From Cryptomeria japonica (Eukaryota; Streptophyta; Pinopsida; Cupressales; Cupressaceae): a stretch of 64,000 nucleotides of DNA. The notes under the pieces were generated by a model. That model was not told the DNA's origin, searched no databases, and saw only the letters and a program-made list of their open reading frames with translations. Shown here in pieces: positions 44,379 through 54,880 of this stretch. Numbering within the stretch: the stretch's first letter is position 1; each line of letters opens with the position of its first letter. The position numbers were made by a program, and so were the translations under genes. The DNA lies in NCBI RefSeq assembly GCF_030272615.1, contig NC_081410.1:509052942-509116941 (forward strand), in the 5' to 3' direction.

Positions 44379-44770
44379 GTGACTGATGATTCTGATGAGG
44401 ATCTGACAAATAATGGATGGGTTTTTGTTGCTATAATAGAAGATCAACCGGCACCTACTGTTCAACCGATAGAACAAGCCCTAGTAGCTAAAGTTGAAGT
44501 AAAGGATGAATGGATCATTGACTCAGGATGCTCACATCATATGACAAGAGACAAAGGTAAGTTCTTGAACTTTCAAGAATAGAATGAAGGTTTAGTAAGA
44601 TTTGGAGATGACAAAGCCTATTCAATCAAAGGTAAGGGTACAATATCTCTTAATGGTAAGCATAACGCTGACAATATTTACTATGTTGAAGGATTAAAGC
44701 ATAATCTTTTAAGTGTTGGTCAATTAGTTGAGAAAGGATTTCAGTTATAATTTAAAAATGGAAAATGCAA
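44379..44770 (+). pseudogene. Aspartic protease region of element D
   Basis: DEWIIDSGCSHHMTRDKGKF carries D-S-G. A TAG follows at 44580, then VRFGDDKAYSIKGKG and GLKHNLLSVGQLVEKGF, ending at a TAA near 44747 that fits a former CAA. Confidence 0.85.
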
Positions 44771-44774
44771 AATC

Positions 44775-45786
44775 ATGAATAGAACTAGTTTGGAAATTGC
44801 AACCGGTAATCAGACTAGAGGTAATATCTTTCATTTGAATAACAGTGAAAAGTCATGCTTGATTGCACATATGGATGAAAGTTGGTTATGGCATAAAAGA
44901 CTCTGTCATGTAAACTTTGATTGCATGGTAAAGATCAGTACTACTAAGGTAGTTACAGATCTACCTAAAACTGTCAAACCTCATAATACAATATGTAAGG
45001 AATGTCAATTTGGAAAACAAGTTAGAGCTAGTTTCAAAAGTATTCCAGAAAAATCCAATAATGCTCTTGATTTGATTCACATTGTTTTATGTGGTCCAGC
45101 TAGAACTAAAAGCTTACAAGGTGATATATATTTCATGCTAATCATTGATGACTACTCTAGAATGTGTTGGGTTACTTTTCTCAGAGAAAAATCAGAAGCA
45201 CTTGGAAAGTTCCAACTATTCAAAGCAATGGTTGAAAATGAAACCGGTAAGAAAATCAAATGCTTAAGATTAGATCAAGGAGGAGAATTCATATCTAAGG
45301 ACTTTAATACATTTTGTGAAGTGAATGGAATGAGAAGACAGCTATCAGCACCTCGGACACCACAACAGAATGGAGTTGTTGAAAGGAAAAACAAAACTAT
45401 CTTGGATGTAGCAAGAAGTATGTTATCATAAGCAAATTTACCAGGTGTATTGGAGAGAAGCAGTCAACACAGTGGTCTATACATTCAACAAAGTTCACAT
45501 CAAAGGTGAAACCGGTAAGACCCCTCATGAACTATGGTTTGGTAGCATTCCTACTCTTAAGTACTTCAGAATTTTTGGAAGTAAATGTTATATCAGAAGA
45601 GATGAGTATATTGGCAAATTTGATCCTAGAAGTGATAAAGGAATATTTCTTGGTTATTCATCTAAGAGAAAGGCATATAGATGTTTTAACAAGAGATTGT
45701 AGAAAATTGTTGAGAGTACAAATGTAAAAATTGATGAACAATTCAGAGGAACTTCAAGGTATATAGACTCTGAACCGGCAACATAA
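44775..45786 (+). pseudogene. Integrase of element D (first catalytic Asp lost)
   Basis: LWHKRLCHVNFDCM and CKECQFGKQ form the zinc-binding part. In the core, the expected DLCGP is VLCGP (LIHIVLCGPA), so the first catalytic Asp is gone. IIDDYSRM, LRLDQGGEF (second Asp) and TPQQNGVVERKN (Glu) are present. A TAA at 45429 and a frameshift near 45440 interrupt it. The end region (YFRIFGSKCYI, FLGYSSKRKAYRCF) precedes a TAG near 45700. Confidence 0.87.
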
Positions 45787-45789
45787 ATT

Positions 45790-46760
45790 GTGACAAATGA
45801 ACCTACACTAAATCCACCAGTACAGAATGAAGATCCATTTACCTCGACACCATCTGAGGATTCCACAATAATTGAAGAACAACAGCAAACAAAGACACCC
45901 CGGTATGTAAGATTGAATCATTCTGAAGATCAGATAATTGGAAATAAATTTAAAGGAGTTATGACAAGAGGAAGATTGGAAAATGAAGAGGTATGTCTTA
46001 TTTCTCAAATTGAACCATCATCTGTTAATGAGGCATGTGAAGATAAATTTTGGATTAAAGCTATGGAAGAAGAATTAGAACAAATTGAGAAAAATAACAC
46101 TTGGACATTAGTTCCCCGGCCTAAAGATAAAAATGTAATTGGAACCAAATGGGTATTCAGAAACAAACTTAATGAACATGGTAAGGTTGTCATAAATAAA
46201 GCAAGACTGGTGTGTAAGGGATATTCTCAAAAAGAAGGAATTGATTACAATGAAATCTTTGCACCGGTAGCTAGAATTGAGGCAGTTAGATTATTCTTGG
46301 CTTTTGCAGCACACAAGAACTACAAAGTTTATCAAATGGATATTAAATGTGCATTTTTGAATGGAGATCTTGAAGAGGAAGTATACATTGAACAAACTGA
46401 TGGATTTTCTTTAACAGATGACAATGATATGGTTTGCAGGTTAAGGAAAGCTCTGTATGGATTAAAACAAGCTCCAAGAGCTTGGTATGCAAGATTGGAT
46501 AAGTATCTTTTAAAGATTGGTTTTACTAAAATAAATGCAGACAACAATTTATATTACAAAATAACTAATGATGACATCTTGATTATAGAAGTATTTATTG
46601 ATGATATAATCTTTGGAGGAGAAGATGCTTTATGTAAGGAATTTTCTACTAAAATGCAGCAAGAATTTGAAATGTCTATGATTGGAGAAATAAAATTCTT
46701 TTTAGGATTGTAGATTTCACAGACTGATAAAGGTATATTCTTGAGTCAATCCAAATACTT
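45790..46760 (+). pseudogene. Reverse transcriptase of element D
   Basis: A 307-codon open block. [74 protein letters not shown] (first Asp), [15 protein letters not shown] and [12 protein letters not shown] (D-D pair near 46600) are all present. A TAG at 46711, where CAG fits, ends it. This is the best-preserved RT of the window. Confidence 0.9.
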
Positions 46761-47547
46761 GAAAGAGTTACTAAAAAAATTTGGAATGGAGAACTCTAAA
46801 CCGGTAAGCACACCTATGACTAAAAATGACAAATTATCTCAAAGGGATGAATCTACACCTGTTAATCCAACTAGATACAAATCTATGATAGGAGGTTTAC
46901 TGTATTTGACACAAACCATACCTGATATTATGAATGCAGTATGTATTGTTTCTATATTTCAAAGTAATCCTAGAGAAAATCATGAATCAGCTATAAAAAG
47001 GATTTTTTGGTACTTACAAGGCACTATAAATCTTGGATTATGGTATCCTAGAGATGAAAATTTTGAATTATGTGCATACACAGATGCAAATTGGGTAGGA
47101 GATGTGGATGATAGAAAAAGCACCATTGGCGGAGTATTCTTTCTTGGAAACAGACTAGTTTCTTGGTTGAGTAAGAAACAAAGTTGTACATCTTTATCAA
47201 TAGCAGAATCAGAATATGTTGCAGTAGCAACTAACTGTACATAGGTACTATGGCTTAAGCAAATGTTGAAAGACATAAAGGTAAAATGCAAGGAACCTAT
47301 TACCATATATTGTGATAACACTGTAGCAATTGATATAACTAAGAATCCAGTACTACATTCTAAAACAAAACATGTTTCTATCAAAATAAATTTTCTAAAG
47401 GAAAAAGTTGAAGAAAAGGAGATAAAATTGGTTAATTTGAATACTAAAGAACAACTTGCAGATATTTTCACAAAATCTTTGCCTAAGGAAACTTTTGAAT
47501 ATCTTATAGATCAGCTTGGAGTCATACCACCATCGGTAGAGACTTAG
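46741..47547 (+). pseudogene. RT connection and RNase H of element D
   Basis: SQSKYLKELLKKFGMENSKP, SMIGGLLYLTQTIPDI, YTDANWVGDVDDRKST (catalytic Asp), VSWLSKKQSCTSLSIAESEY, then a TAG at 47242 fitting CAG. IYCDNTVAIDITKNPV, HSKTKHVSIK and ADIFTKSLPKETF complete the domain. It ends at 47547. Confidence 0.9.
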
Positions 47548-47927
47548 ACAGTTGATGATTGTCATCAACCAACAAAGTTAAAAGACAAATCTTTTACTCC
47601 GGTCTTTGATGAGGAAGCTACTTCTCAGGAGGAGTAGTTGGTATATTAAACTGATTGGTATTTTGTATATGAACTTGGTTTTATTATAACTTTGGCATTT
47701 GATGTCAAAGGGGGAGAGATATATATGGAAAAACACATTATCTTGTGGAGAGATTGGTATGGAAACTTTGGATAACACATGTTTCTCCCAGGGGAGAGAT
47801 TGTCATTTAGGAGAGACTATTACTCTCTGTATTCTAGTTATGATCTTTTTGGAGATTGTTGGTTTTTGATACTTGGCATTTTTGTTTTGGCACTTTGATG
47901 GTTTTTCCATCTTGTGTTGCCATCAAT

Positions 47928-47942
47928 GCCAAAGGGGGAGAT
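47928..47942 (+). other. Polypurine tract of element D
   Basis: GCCAAAGGGGGAGAT directly before the 3' LTR, identical to that of B. Confidence 0.88.
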
Positions 47943-49008
47943 TGTTGGTATTTTGGTATAGTTTTGTCATTGATGTCAACACCTACTAAAACACTAGCAC
48001 TTTGGAGATCCATCAGCATTCACTAGCAAGAAAGTAACTATTGCACAGTTACTGGTATATGGTTCACCGGTAGGATATAATGATCACTGGCACTTGAAAT
48101 GATATGGAAGACACTTGGTAATATCAAAGACATCGTACGAACATCTTATCTTGATGAATTAATCATTTATATATTCATATTTTCATATTTTCTTTTACTG
48201 ACAAATAGGTCTAGGGTTACCTAGGGTTACATCGACAGGATTATCTTTTCCAGATCAGCATGGCACACTATGGAAATGATTAATTATTGTTGTAAATGCA
48301 TTAAGCCGACATGTTCAATCGGTTATTGCATCGGATATTATATTATTTGTAAAAAAAATTTATTGAATATCTTGTAGAGCCGACGTACTAAAATTGGTCT
48401 TAGGTTATGGCATAAAGGTAAGATCTTATTTGTAAGATCATGTCTAGAATACGAAAAAAGAATTGTGTGAAAGTATATGCGAGATTAAGCAGTGCAATAC
48501 ACGTAGACATCATTTAAAGGTGAAGCTAGGTTTTTGTGAAAGCATATCAGCATTACACCGGTATTGAATCCAGCATATGAAGATGCTATTTTGTGCAGTA
48601 CATTCTTATTGGATTTAACCATCCAACTGTAGTTAGTGTAACTCCCATTTTGTGATTGAGCAGTGAGCTCTAGGTTGTTGGCCTTTCTACATGTGTAGAC
48701 CCCATTTATGTACACTTACTATCTGTAGTAGTATCATCTGATTGTGGGTAAGGTTTCCCACCATTGTTTTTCCCCTTACAGGGTTTCCACATACAAATAT
48801 TGGTGTCATGTGTTGTGGATGACTTTGTGTTTATGTTGCATCCATTAATCTTTACTGGTATAGCAATTAACTGTTAAAAACTGTCTACCGACATACTTAA
48901 CTGGTTTACCGGTATTAAGCATTAAGTTGGTTAAGTTGTTTTTGGTTTAAATTTATTTAACAATTGATACACCCCCCCCCCCCTCTCAGTTGTCTCTGGG
49001 ACCTAACA
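47943..49008 (+). repeat. 3' LTR of element D
   Basis: About 1066 bp. The C-tract has grown to twelve C (48971-48982) against eight in the 5' LTR. The start matches the 5' copy closely (TGTTGGTATTTTGG). Confidence 0.9.
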
Positions 49009-49540
49009 TCATCAACCTTCCATCATGGGTTGTGCAAGCGAGTTTTTCAACCATAGTGTTGGAGATCTTATTTCCTGGTTCCTGTCCAACTTTGGGTAAG
49101 TTAGTGACTGCCTGAATTGCTTCTTTGGTGATCATGTGGGGCTAGTCAAGCTAGATGAACTCATTATGGACCCTACTCAAAACATATCTGATCACTTCAT
49201 CATTGAATTCTGGTATATACAGTATTTCAGTTAACCCTAGGTCTTCAAAGATTTGATATTATGGCTTGATTGTTCCAAAGCTACCTAGTATCATAGATTG
49301 ATACATTCCCTTGATTTCCTTAGTGCCTAAATCCTCCAAGGTGCATTGAATATAGGCCCTCAAATCTTCCACATAAAATACACCATTGGGAACCCTCAAA
49401 AATGTGCCAGTAGAGTCTTCCTTCATTGCAATTTAAGGAAATTCCTTGAAAATGGGTCTAAGCCTATACTTAACCTCAACAACAGTTGGATTCATGATGA
49501 CAGTAGGAGCAGATCATGATCTGGATGCCATTTCAAAGAA
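49009..49540 (-). pseudogene. Element C ORF2, N-terminal piece (right of D)
   Basis: Minus frame from about 49530 (MASRS, then a stop). NPTVVEVKYRLRPIFKEFP matches NPTMIEVVKCPRPIFKLVP of A. VPNGVFYVEDLRAYIQCTLEDLG matches the YIHCHIEELG block of A and YIDCRLEDLG of B. The match across three copies is the main evidence that this is a real protein. Confidence 0.65.
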
Positions 49541-50044
49541 ATACTTGTATACTAGTCGTCGGTTGAAAGATCTTGATTACTTCTTTGATACCTGCTAAAA
49601 ATTCTTTGGAATGCCTTTGCTCACTCTTGATCGCTTATGATTCACCTTTTCTTCACTCTGGTTTACTCGAGTGCTGGGTGAGTGAAAATGAGTAAACCTT
49701 AATTCATCACTGTCATATATGCTTAGTGATGTGCCCTCCCAGATGTCGATTTCTAGATAAACCTCCATCAATGATCAATACCACTATCCAGATCTCTTTC
49801 CGATCTCTTTCGAGGACTATGCAAGATTTTCAATGAATCTTCCAACCCCTAAGGCGTATGCCTCAGTTACCAGTTGAATTTCCTGCGGGTACAGGAAAGC
49901 TCTAGTCTAATAGTGAAGTTAATGGTGTAGTTAGTAGTGTAGTTGCATCTCCACTTGGTTCTTCAGACTTTCTAACCCATCTCTTGGTGTGGTCTTGTTG
50001 TATTTCATCTACCTTTTGCTTTCCTTTCTCATTTTCTTTATCAT

Positions 50045-51007
50045 TGCTAACCGGTGCAGTCTTGCTTCAGCAGTACTTAGCAATATGACCTATTTTGTTG
50101 GACACATAACATGTAACATTGTTATTTTGAATTGCTTTGACATATCCGGTGTCATTCCTTGACCTACATTGATTAGCCAAATGTCCAAACTTTCCACATG
50201 CATGACACTTAACATTCATTCTGCAATCTTCTCACTTATGACCATATTTCTTAGAATTTGTGGATGGATCGGGAACTGAATTGTAGTTTTGATTTTCTCT
50301 ATTTCTACATTGTTTAGCCATATGTTCAAATTTATTACAAACAAAGCATCTACTATTGAATTTGTAAGAATTAGATTTCCTTACTGGTTTCCTCTGAACT
50401 AATGAGTTCTGTATACCGGTTGTCCAATCTTCATTTGCAGTACTAGAGCTTTCACGTTGTACAAGTCTAAGTCCTCTAGAATCTTCACTCTGCCTTTGTC
50501 TTTTCAACAAATCATCCAGCTGTGCAACACTAATCCTGAATTTTTCTTTATACTCATTTGTAGTAGTTAGATCATCTCTCAGAGTCATTATTTGTCTTTC
50601 AAGCTCTTGTTCATTATTCCAGGATTGTACCAAATCAGTTCTGAATAGATTGTTCTCATGAGCCAGTCTACCACATTCTTCAAATTTGCTCTTCAAAGAT
50701 ATAGCAAGATTTTATTCCTTATTATTTTTGTCCTCAATATCTTTTCACATCCTCATAGTTAGGTCTTGCATTTCATTTTTCATGAGCATGTTTTCTTGAC
50801 TCAGTTTCTGACATTGTTCCCTCAGTGCATTTATCTTTTCATCATCCTAGTTTTGCAAAAGTTCCTTCCTCTTAGCCTGAGCTGATGATAATCTTTCTCG
50901 CAAAAAAGAATGAATTCATTAGTAGAATTCAATTCATCTTGCAGTTATAAGTTCTTCATCCTTTCAACATCGTAATCCTCAAGTGCCATCTCAAGTTTCT
51001 TCTCCAT
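50045..51007 (-). pseudogene. ORF1 (gag-like) of element C with zinc knuckles
   Basis: The start is at 51007 (MEKKLEMALEDYDVERMKN), matching MENLRKQLETTLSDYD of A. A coiled-coil region follows (50400-50990; RTDLVQSWNNEQELERQIM). Then come CFVCNKFEHMAKQC, a second unit whose first cysteine is lost (NSKKYGHK(stop)EDC), CHACGKFGHLANQC (intact) and CYVSNKIGHIAKYC (second cysteine is S). Spacing equals that in A. Confidence 0.7.
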
Positions 51008-51073
51008 AGCAATGTTCAATGATTCTAGTTTCAGGATCTTCCTCAAGCTGTTGAACATCCTCCAAGGTACCAA

Positions 51074-51085
51074 GCTCTAATACTA
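51074..51085 (-). other. Primer binding site of element C (decayed)
   Basis: The minus strand reads TAGTATTAGAGC, a mutated form of TGGTATCAGAGC, with the usual two-base gap to the LTR. Confidence 0.7.
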
Positions 51086-51087
51086 GT

Positions 51088-51996
51088 TATTGGAATACAA
51101 TGAATCCAAGAAAACTGAGAGGGGGGGTGAATTAGTATTATGTCGGTAATACAACATTTTACCTTATTATAACATACACATATAAACCGGTAAATGAAGA
51201 AATATATAATATGAAGTAAATAAACCAGCCACATGAATGAACACCATAACACACAGAATTTATAATATGAATGAGTGAACACCATAACACATGGTGGGAT
51301 TTGTGACCCAAAATATCAATTCACTGGCCATATAAAAGATATTACATAGCATGGGGGCTTGCACATGCAGGAAGGCACACTACCTAGAGCACACTGCTCA
51401 ACACAAAAAAGTCTCACTAACTACTAGCTTCTGCCAAGATAAAATAGTAATGGTGAACTCAAAAAATGCATCTGCAATGCCAAAAAGAGTTCTAGTTATA
51501 GCTTTGTTATGTACTGGTTCATAAACCCTGAACCCTTCTACCGATATCTCCTTTCCTCCGAGAATGCTTTTGAAACCATCTATAGATAATTGCATGATAT
51601 AACTTTCACATACAAAATGATCTACATATATATCATTTGCATCACTCTATTCTACTTCCTTATCATCTATTAAAATGACCTAACAGACTGACTTATATAC
51701 CCTCTACAAATAATTTGCCTTATGTCGGCTTAAAATACATTACAAAAGATATTCAATGTCGGCCCTATACAAAATGATATTACAAATAAATTTTTTTGGA
51801 TCCAGACTGATGTTGGCTTCACTAAAGTGCTGGATGTTGGTGCCGGAGCTAGTGCTAGTGATGACCATTATTACTCTAATGTCGGTATCTTCTAGTGTCT
51901 ACCTTCAAATGTTGGTATTCGCTAGTATATGTCTTCAATAGAATCTTGTTTCCATCAATGACAACATATGAATCCAATGAGTGTCAATTGCCAACA
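51088..51996 (-). repeat. 5' LTR of element C
   Basis: About 909 bp; the minus strand starts TGTTGGCAATTGACACTC at 51996. Compared with the 3' LTR, 51263-51292 replaces the GTGGGAAACCTC segment with a second copy of nearby sequence (ATGAATGAGTGAACACCATAACAC). Confidence 0.87.
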
Positions 51997-52001
51997 ATTG
52001 T

Positions 52002-52260
52002 GACATTACTCATGCTTTTCTTCTATTGTGTCATCACTAAAAATGATTCAATGTTCCAAGGATATCAATTATATTAATTTCATATCCTATTGACATTCAT
52101 CATTCTTTTCTCCTATTATGACTAACATGATGTGTTATATGATGTTTGCAACAATACTTCTGCCAACCTAGGACAACACCATCTTTGTCAATCTGATCTA
52201 TGCAAGTCTCTCCACTAGATCTTCTCAATTGTTGACTTCAATGACAATATATTGCCAACA
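52002..52260 (-). repeat. LTR edge of an older element interrupted by C
   Basis: The minus strand starts TGTTGGCAATATATTG at 52260, directly after a purine tract, so this is the beginning of a 3' LTR. C inserted 259 bp into it, and the continuation lies left of 30809. Its far end was not found. Confidence 0.55.
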
Positions 52261-52274
52261 ATCTTCCCCTTTGG
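52261..52274 (-). other. Polypurine tract of the older element
   Basis: The minus strand reads CCAAAGGGGAAGAT, the same form as in B, C and D, next to the TGTTGG start. Confidence 0.6.
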
Positions 52275-53194
52275 AATTGATGTCAACACATAGACCAGGT
52301 AGTGCATTCTCTTCCTGTGATATTGTAGAGATGAGCAGGATGAACCATTATTAAAAAGCAGTGCCAATACTACTGACAAAAATTTCAGAAATCCCCTTGA
52401 GACAAACATGAGGTTCAAGGAAGAAAAATAGTAAAATAGTATGCTCACTCTGAGCCATAGACATCAAAATATTGAGATTAAATCATAAAGAATAGAGGCA
52501 TAACTAACACACATTTGAATTGAGGCCCCTTTTGGAGGGATTGGGGTCTTGGGCACCCTAGTCCACTCAGACTAGGATTTTGGGAACCATAGTCCTCTCA
52601 AACATCGACAAGAGAAAGGAATGGTATAGTATCAAGATCCAGAACATAGGATCTATACTCAAAATTAGTATATGACAATAGTAGGATAGGATAGGGCCCA
52701 AACAGGCTTAAAATGATCCAAGAGAAGGCATAATAAAGTAGGGGCCCAAGTAGAGTGTGAATCTTATAAAAGATTATAATTTATAACATTATAGAATGAT
52801 AGTAACATAACACAAAAAAGTCTAAAATTAAACACTCAAATCAATAATTCTAATGATAGTAGCTTAGGGATTAGCTAAGAAATAAAACACAAACAAGAGG
52901 AGGAGAATGAGGATCCAAGTCAAACTTTGTTACCACAAAACTAATACCTTATATCAAAATAATTATTAAATTTAGATCTCACAATCTAATTCACTCATCA
53001 AGAACCAATGAAAACTAGAAAATTTAAATATAAGATAACATTAGACAATGAATTTGAGTAGAAATACCTTGGGATTCATCATTCTTTTTGGAAATATGGG
53101 GTGTGTATGCAAGGAACACCGTGTTTCTAGCTAGCTTTGTAAGTTATTAGTAAGGAAAATCAATAACATAATCCCACATTATTAGGATGGTATA
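52275..53194. other. No recognisable gene; 3' internal part of the older element, then unknown
   Basis: The first part should be the 3' untranslated end of the element marked by the tract at 52261. No pol remnant could be read. From about 52500 onward it is A-rich sequence with no feature I can name. Confidence 0.35.
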
Positions 53195-54240
53195 TTATCC
53201 CCTCTCTAGTTCTCTCCCTTCCTCTCCACCTCTCTCTCCATCACCCCTTACCCATCTCCCTTTATAAACTTTCTCCTTCGTTTATCTTTCCTATCACCTC
53301 TTTATCCTCTAGAAACTCTAGACCTATTACTTTCCCTTTCTTCTCTCTATTTCTTCTCTCTCTCTCCCCTCTCTAGGTCTCTCCTATACTCTCTCCCTCT
53401 CTCTCACCTTCCCTCCTTATCTCCATATCTATCCTTCCTTCACACCCTCCATCTCTCTTCTCCTCCTATTATTTCTCTCCACTCTCTCTTTGTTCTCTTG
53501 ATCACTACCTATACCTCTGAACCTCTCTCTCCATACCTATTTTTCTCTCTTATTTTCTTCTCTCTCTCCCTCACCTATCTACCTCTTCCCTCTCTAGGTC
53601 TCTTAGTCACTCCCTACCCACCTCTACCTCTCTTCTTAGATCTCTCTTTCTCTTTATTCTTCCCTCTCTCCTCTTCTCTCTCCCTCTCCTCTCCAATTCA
53701 TCACCTCTCCCTCCCCAATATAGTATTTACATAATAGGTTGTAGGATATAAGATTTATGATATAAGGTACAAGATTGATGGTACATAGTTTAGGGAACAT
53801 AAGGTTGAGGGTAGTGGTCATATTGATTCCTCCCTCTATCTCTCCATCTTTCTCTCTCTCTCTTCTCTCCCACCTCTCTCTCTCTCCATGAACCATGGTC
53901 TCTCCCTCCCTCTCTATCTCACTCTTCCTTTCCCTCATATATATCTTCCTCCCCTACTCTCGAGCATACTCTCTCGCTATCCCCTCTCTCCATTGTCTAG
54001 GTCGTCACCTCTTCCTCCTTGCCTCTCTCTCCCTCTCTTTCCTTTATAGGTTTCTCCCTCCTCTCTCCATCTCTATACCACTCCATCTATGTCTCATTAG
54101 GCACCTCTCTCTCCCTCTCTTTCCTTTATAGGTTTCTCCCTCCTCTCTCCATCTCTATACCACTCCATCTATGTCTCATTAGGCACCTCTCTCTATGCCC
54201 CTATATGTATGTCTCCCCTCTCTCTCCCATCTAGGTATAG
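53195..54240. repeat. Pyrimidine-rich low-complexity tract
   Basis: On the plus strand mostly CTCTCTCC-, CCCTCTCT- and TTTCTCTC-type words, broken at 53725-53825 by a purine-poor spacer (GGATATAAGATT...GGTTGAGGGTAG). A related spacer recurs at 54235-54295. Two tandem 82-bp units occur at about 54021-54187. Open frames here are composition artefacts. Confidence 0.8.
54021..54187. repeat. 82-bp tandem repeat, two copies
   Basis: TTTATAGGTTTCTCCCTCCT recurs exactly 82 bases apart, and the unit runs to ATGTCTCATTAGGCACCT. The copies look identical by eye, so the duplication is recent. Confidence 0.8.
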
Positions 54241-54880
54241 GGTATAGGATAGAAGATTGCTGGAACATTGTTTAGGGTATATAGGGTTGAGGGTAGCACG
54301 GTGGTATTTAGTTCGGTTGGCTATAATTATCTTTTCAAGTAGTGGGTCCTACTCAGCAAACAAAACACTTTTCATCAAGCCTCACCAATCAAGAAAAACA
54401 CACCATGATCCTAATATAGTTTATAAATGGGACAACTTATAGCTATTGATACAAATATGAATAATAGATAATATGTTTTGACGTATTTAGAGAACTTTAT
54501 TGTGAAATACTATATATGTGGAAACAAAGTAACAATATCAGTGGCCTTTTCAATATTGTATTATCTTTGAAAGGAGTTTTTGCAACTGACAGTTTAACAT
54601 CAAATATGATTGAATTTGTTCATATGGTGAGCTGCAAGTGTAAAATCATTGTGGATACTTATATTATTCAACCTTATTCTCTATCTATTTGTGGCTTTGA
54701 TAATGTTGGTAGATAATCACTAGGTACAATAACCTTAATTATTAAGGTAGGTCTCAATATTTTACTTACACCTATCAATGTCCCCTATACCATCACATAT
54801 AATATTCTCCTACGAAGACCTTGGATTCATCCTATGCACATAACTAATAGAAAACTTAATTTCATTAAGTCGATTGCAAT
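54241..54880. other. No recognisable gene
   Basis: Mixed AT-rich sequence between the pyrimidine tract and the satellite-like monomers. Nothing is supported apart from the recurrence of the GGTTGAGGGTAG spacer at its start. Confidence 0.45.

Larger units (their letters stand above)
42279..49008 (+). mobile_element. Element D: Ty1/copia LTR retrotransposon nested in C
   Basis: LTRs 42279-43339 and 47943-49008 flank gag, protease, integrase, RT and RNase H in copia order. The ends are TGTTGG...CCTAACA. The flanking pentamers are TTATT and TCATC, which differ at two positions, both C/T, so they may be a decayed target duplication. ORF2 of element C is interrupted. Several stops and at least two frameshifts make the copy dead. 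Confidence 0.92.
30814..51996 (-). mobile_element. Element C: pol-less LTR retrotransposon with two nested insertions
   Basis: LTRs at 30814-31708 (3') and 51088-51996 (5') are flanked by perfect ATTGT duplications (30809-30813 and 51997-52001). Removing nested B and D with one target copy each leaves about 6.85 kb, with an internal region of about 5.05 kb. That region holds a first frame with zinc knuckles and a long second frame, no pol, as in A and B. B lies near the 3' end of the second frame and D near its 5' part. Confidence 0.88.

Noticed and set aside
53498-54234. Open frames of 60-94 codons in the pyrimidine tract
   Set aside because: Ser/Leu/Pro or Glu/Arg composition comes from the low-complexity DNA. 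No domain is present.
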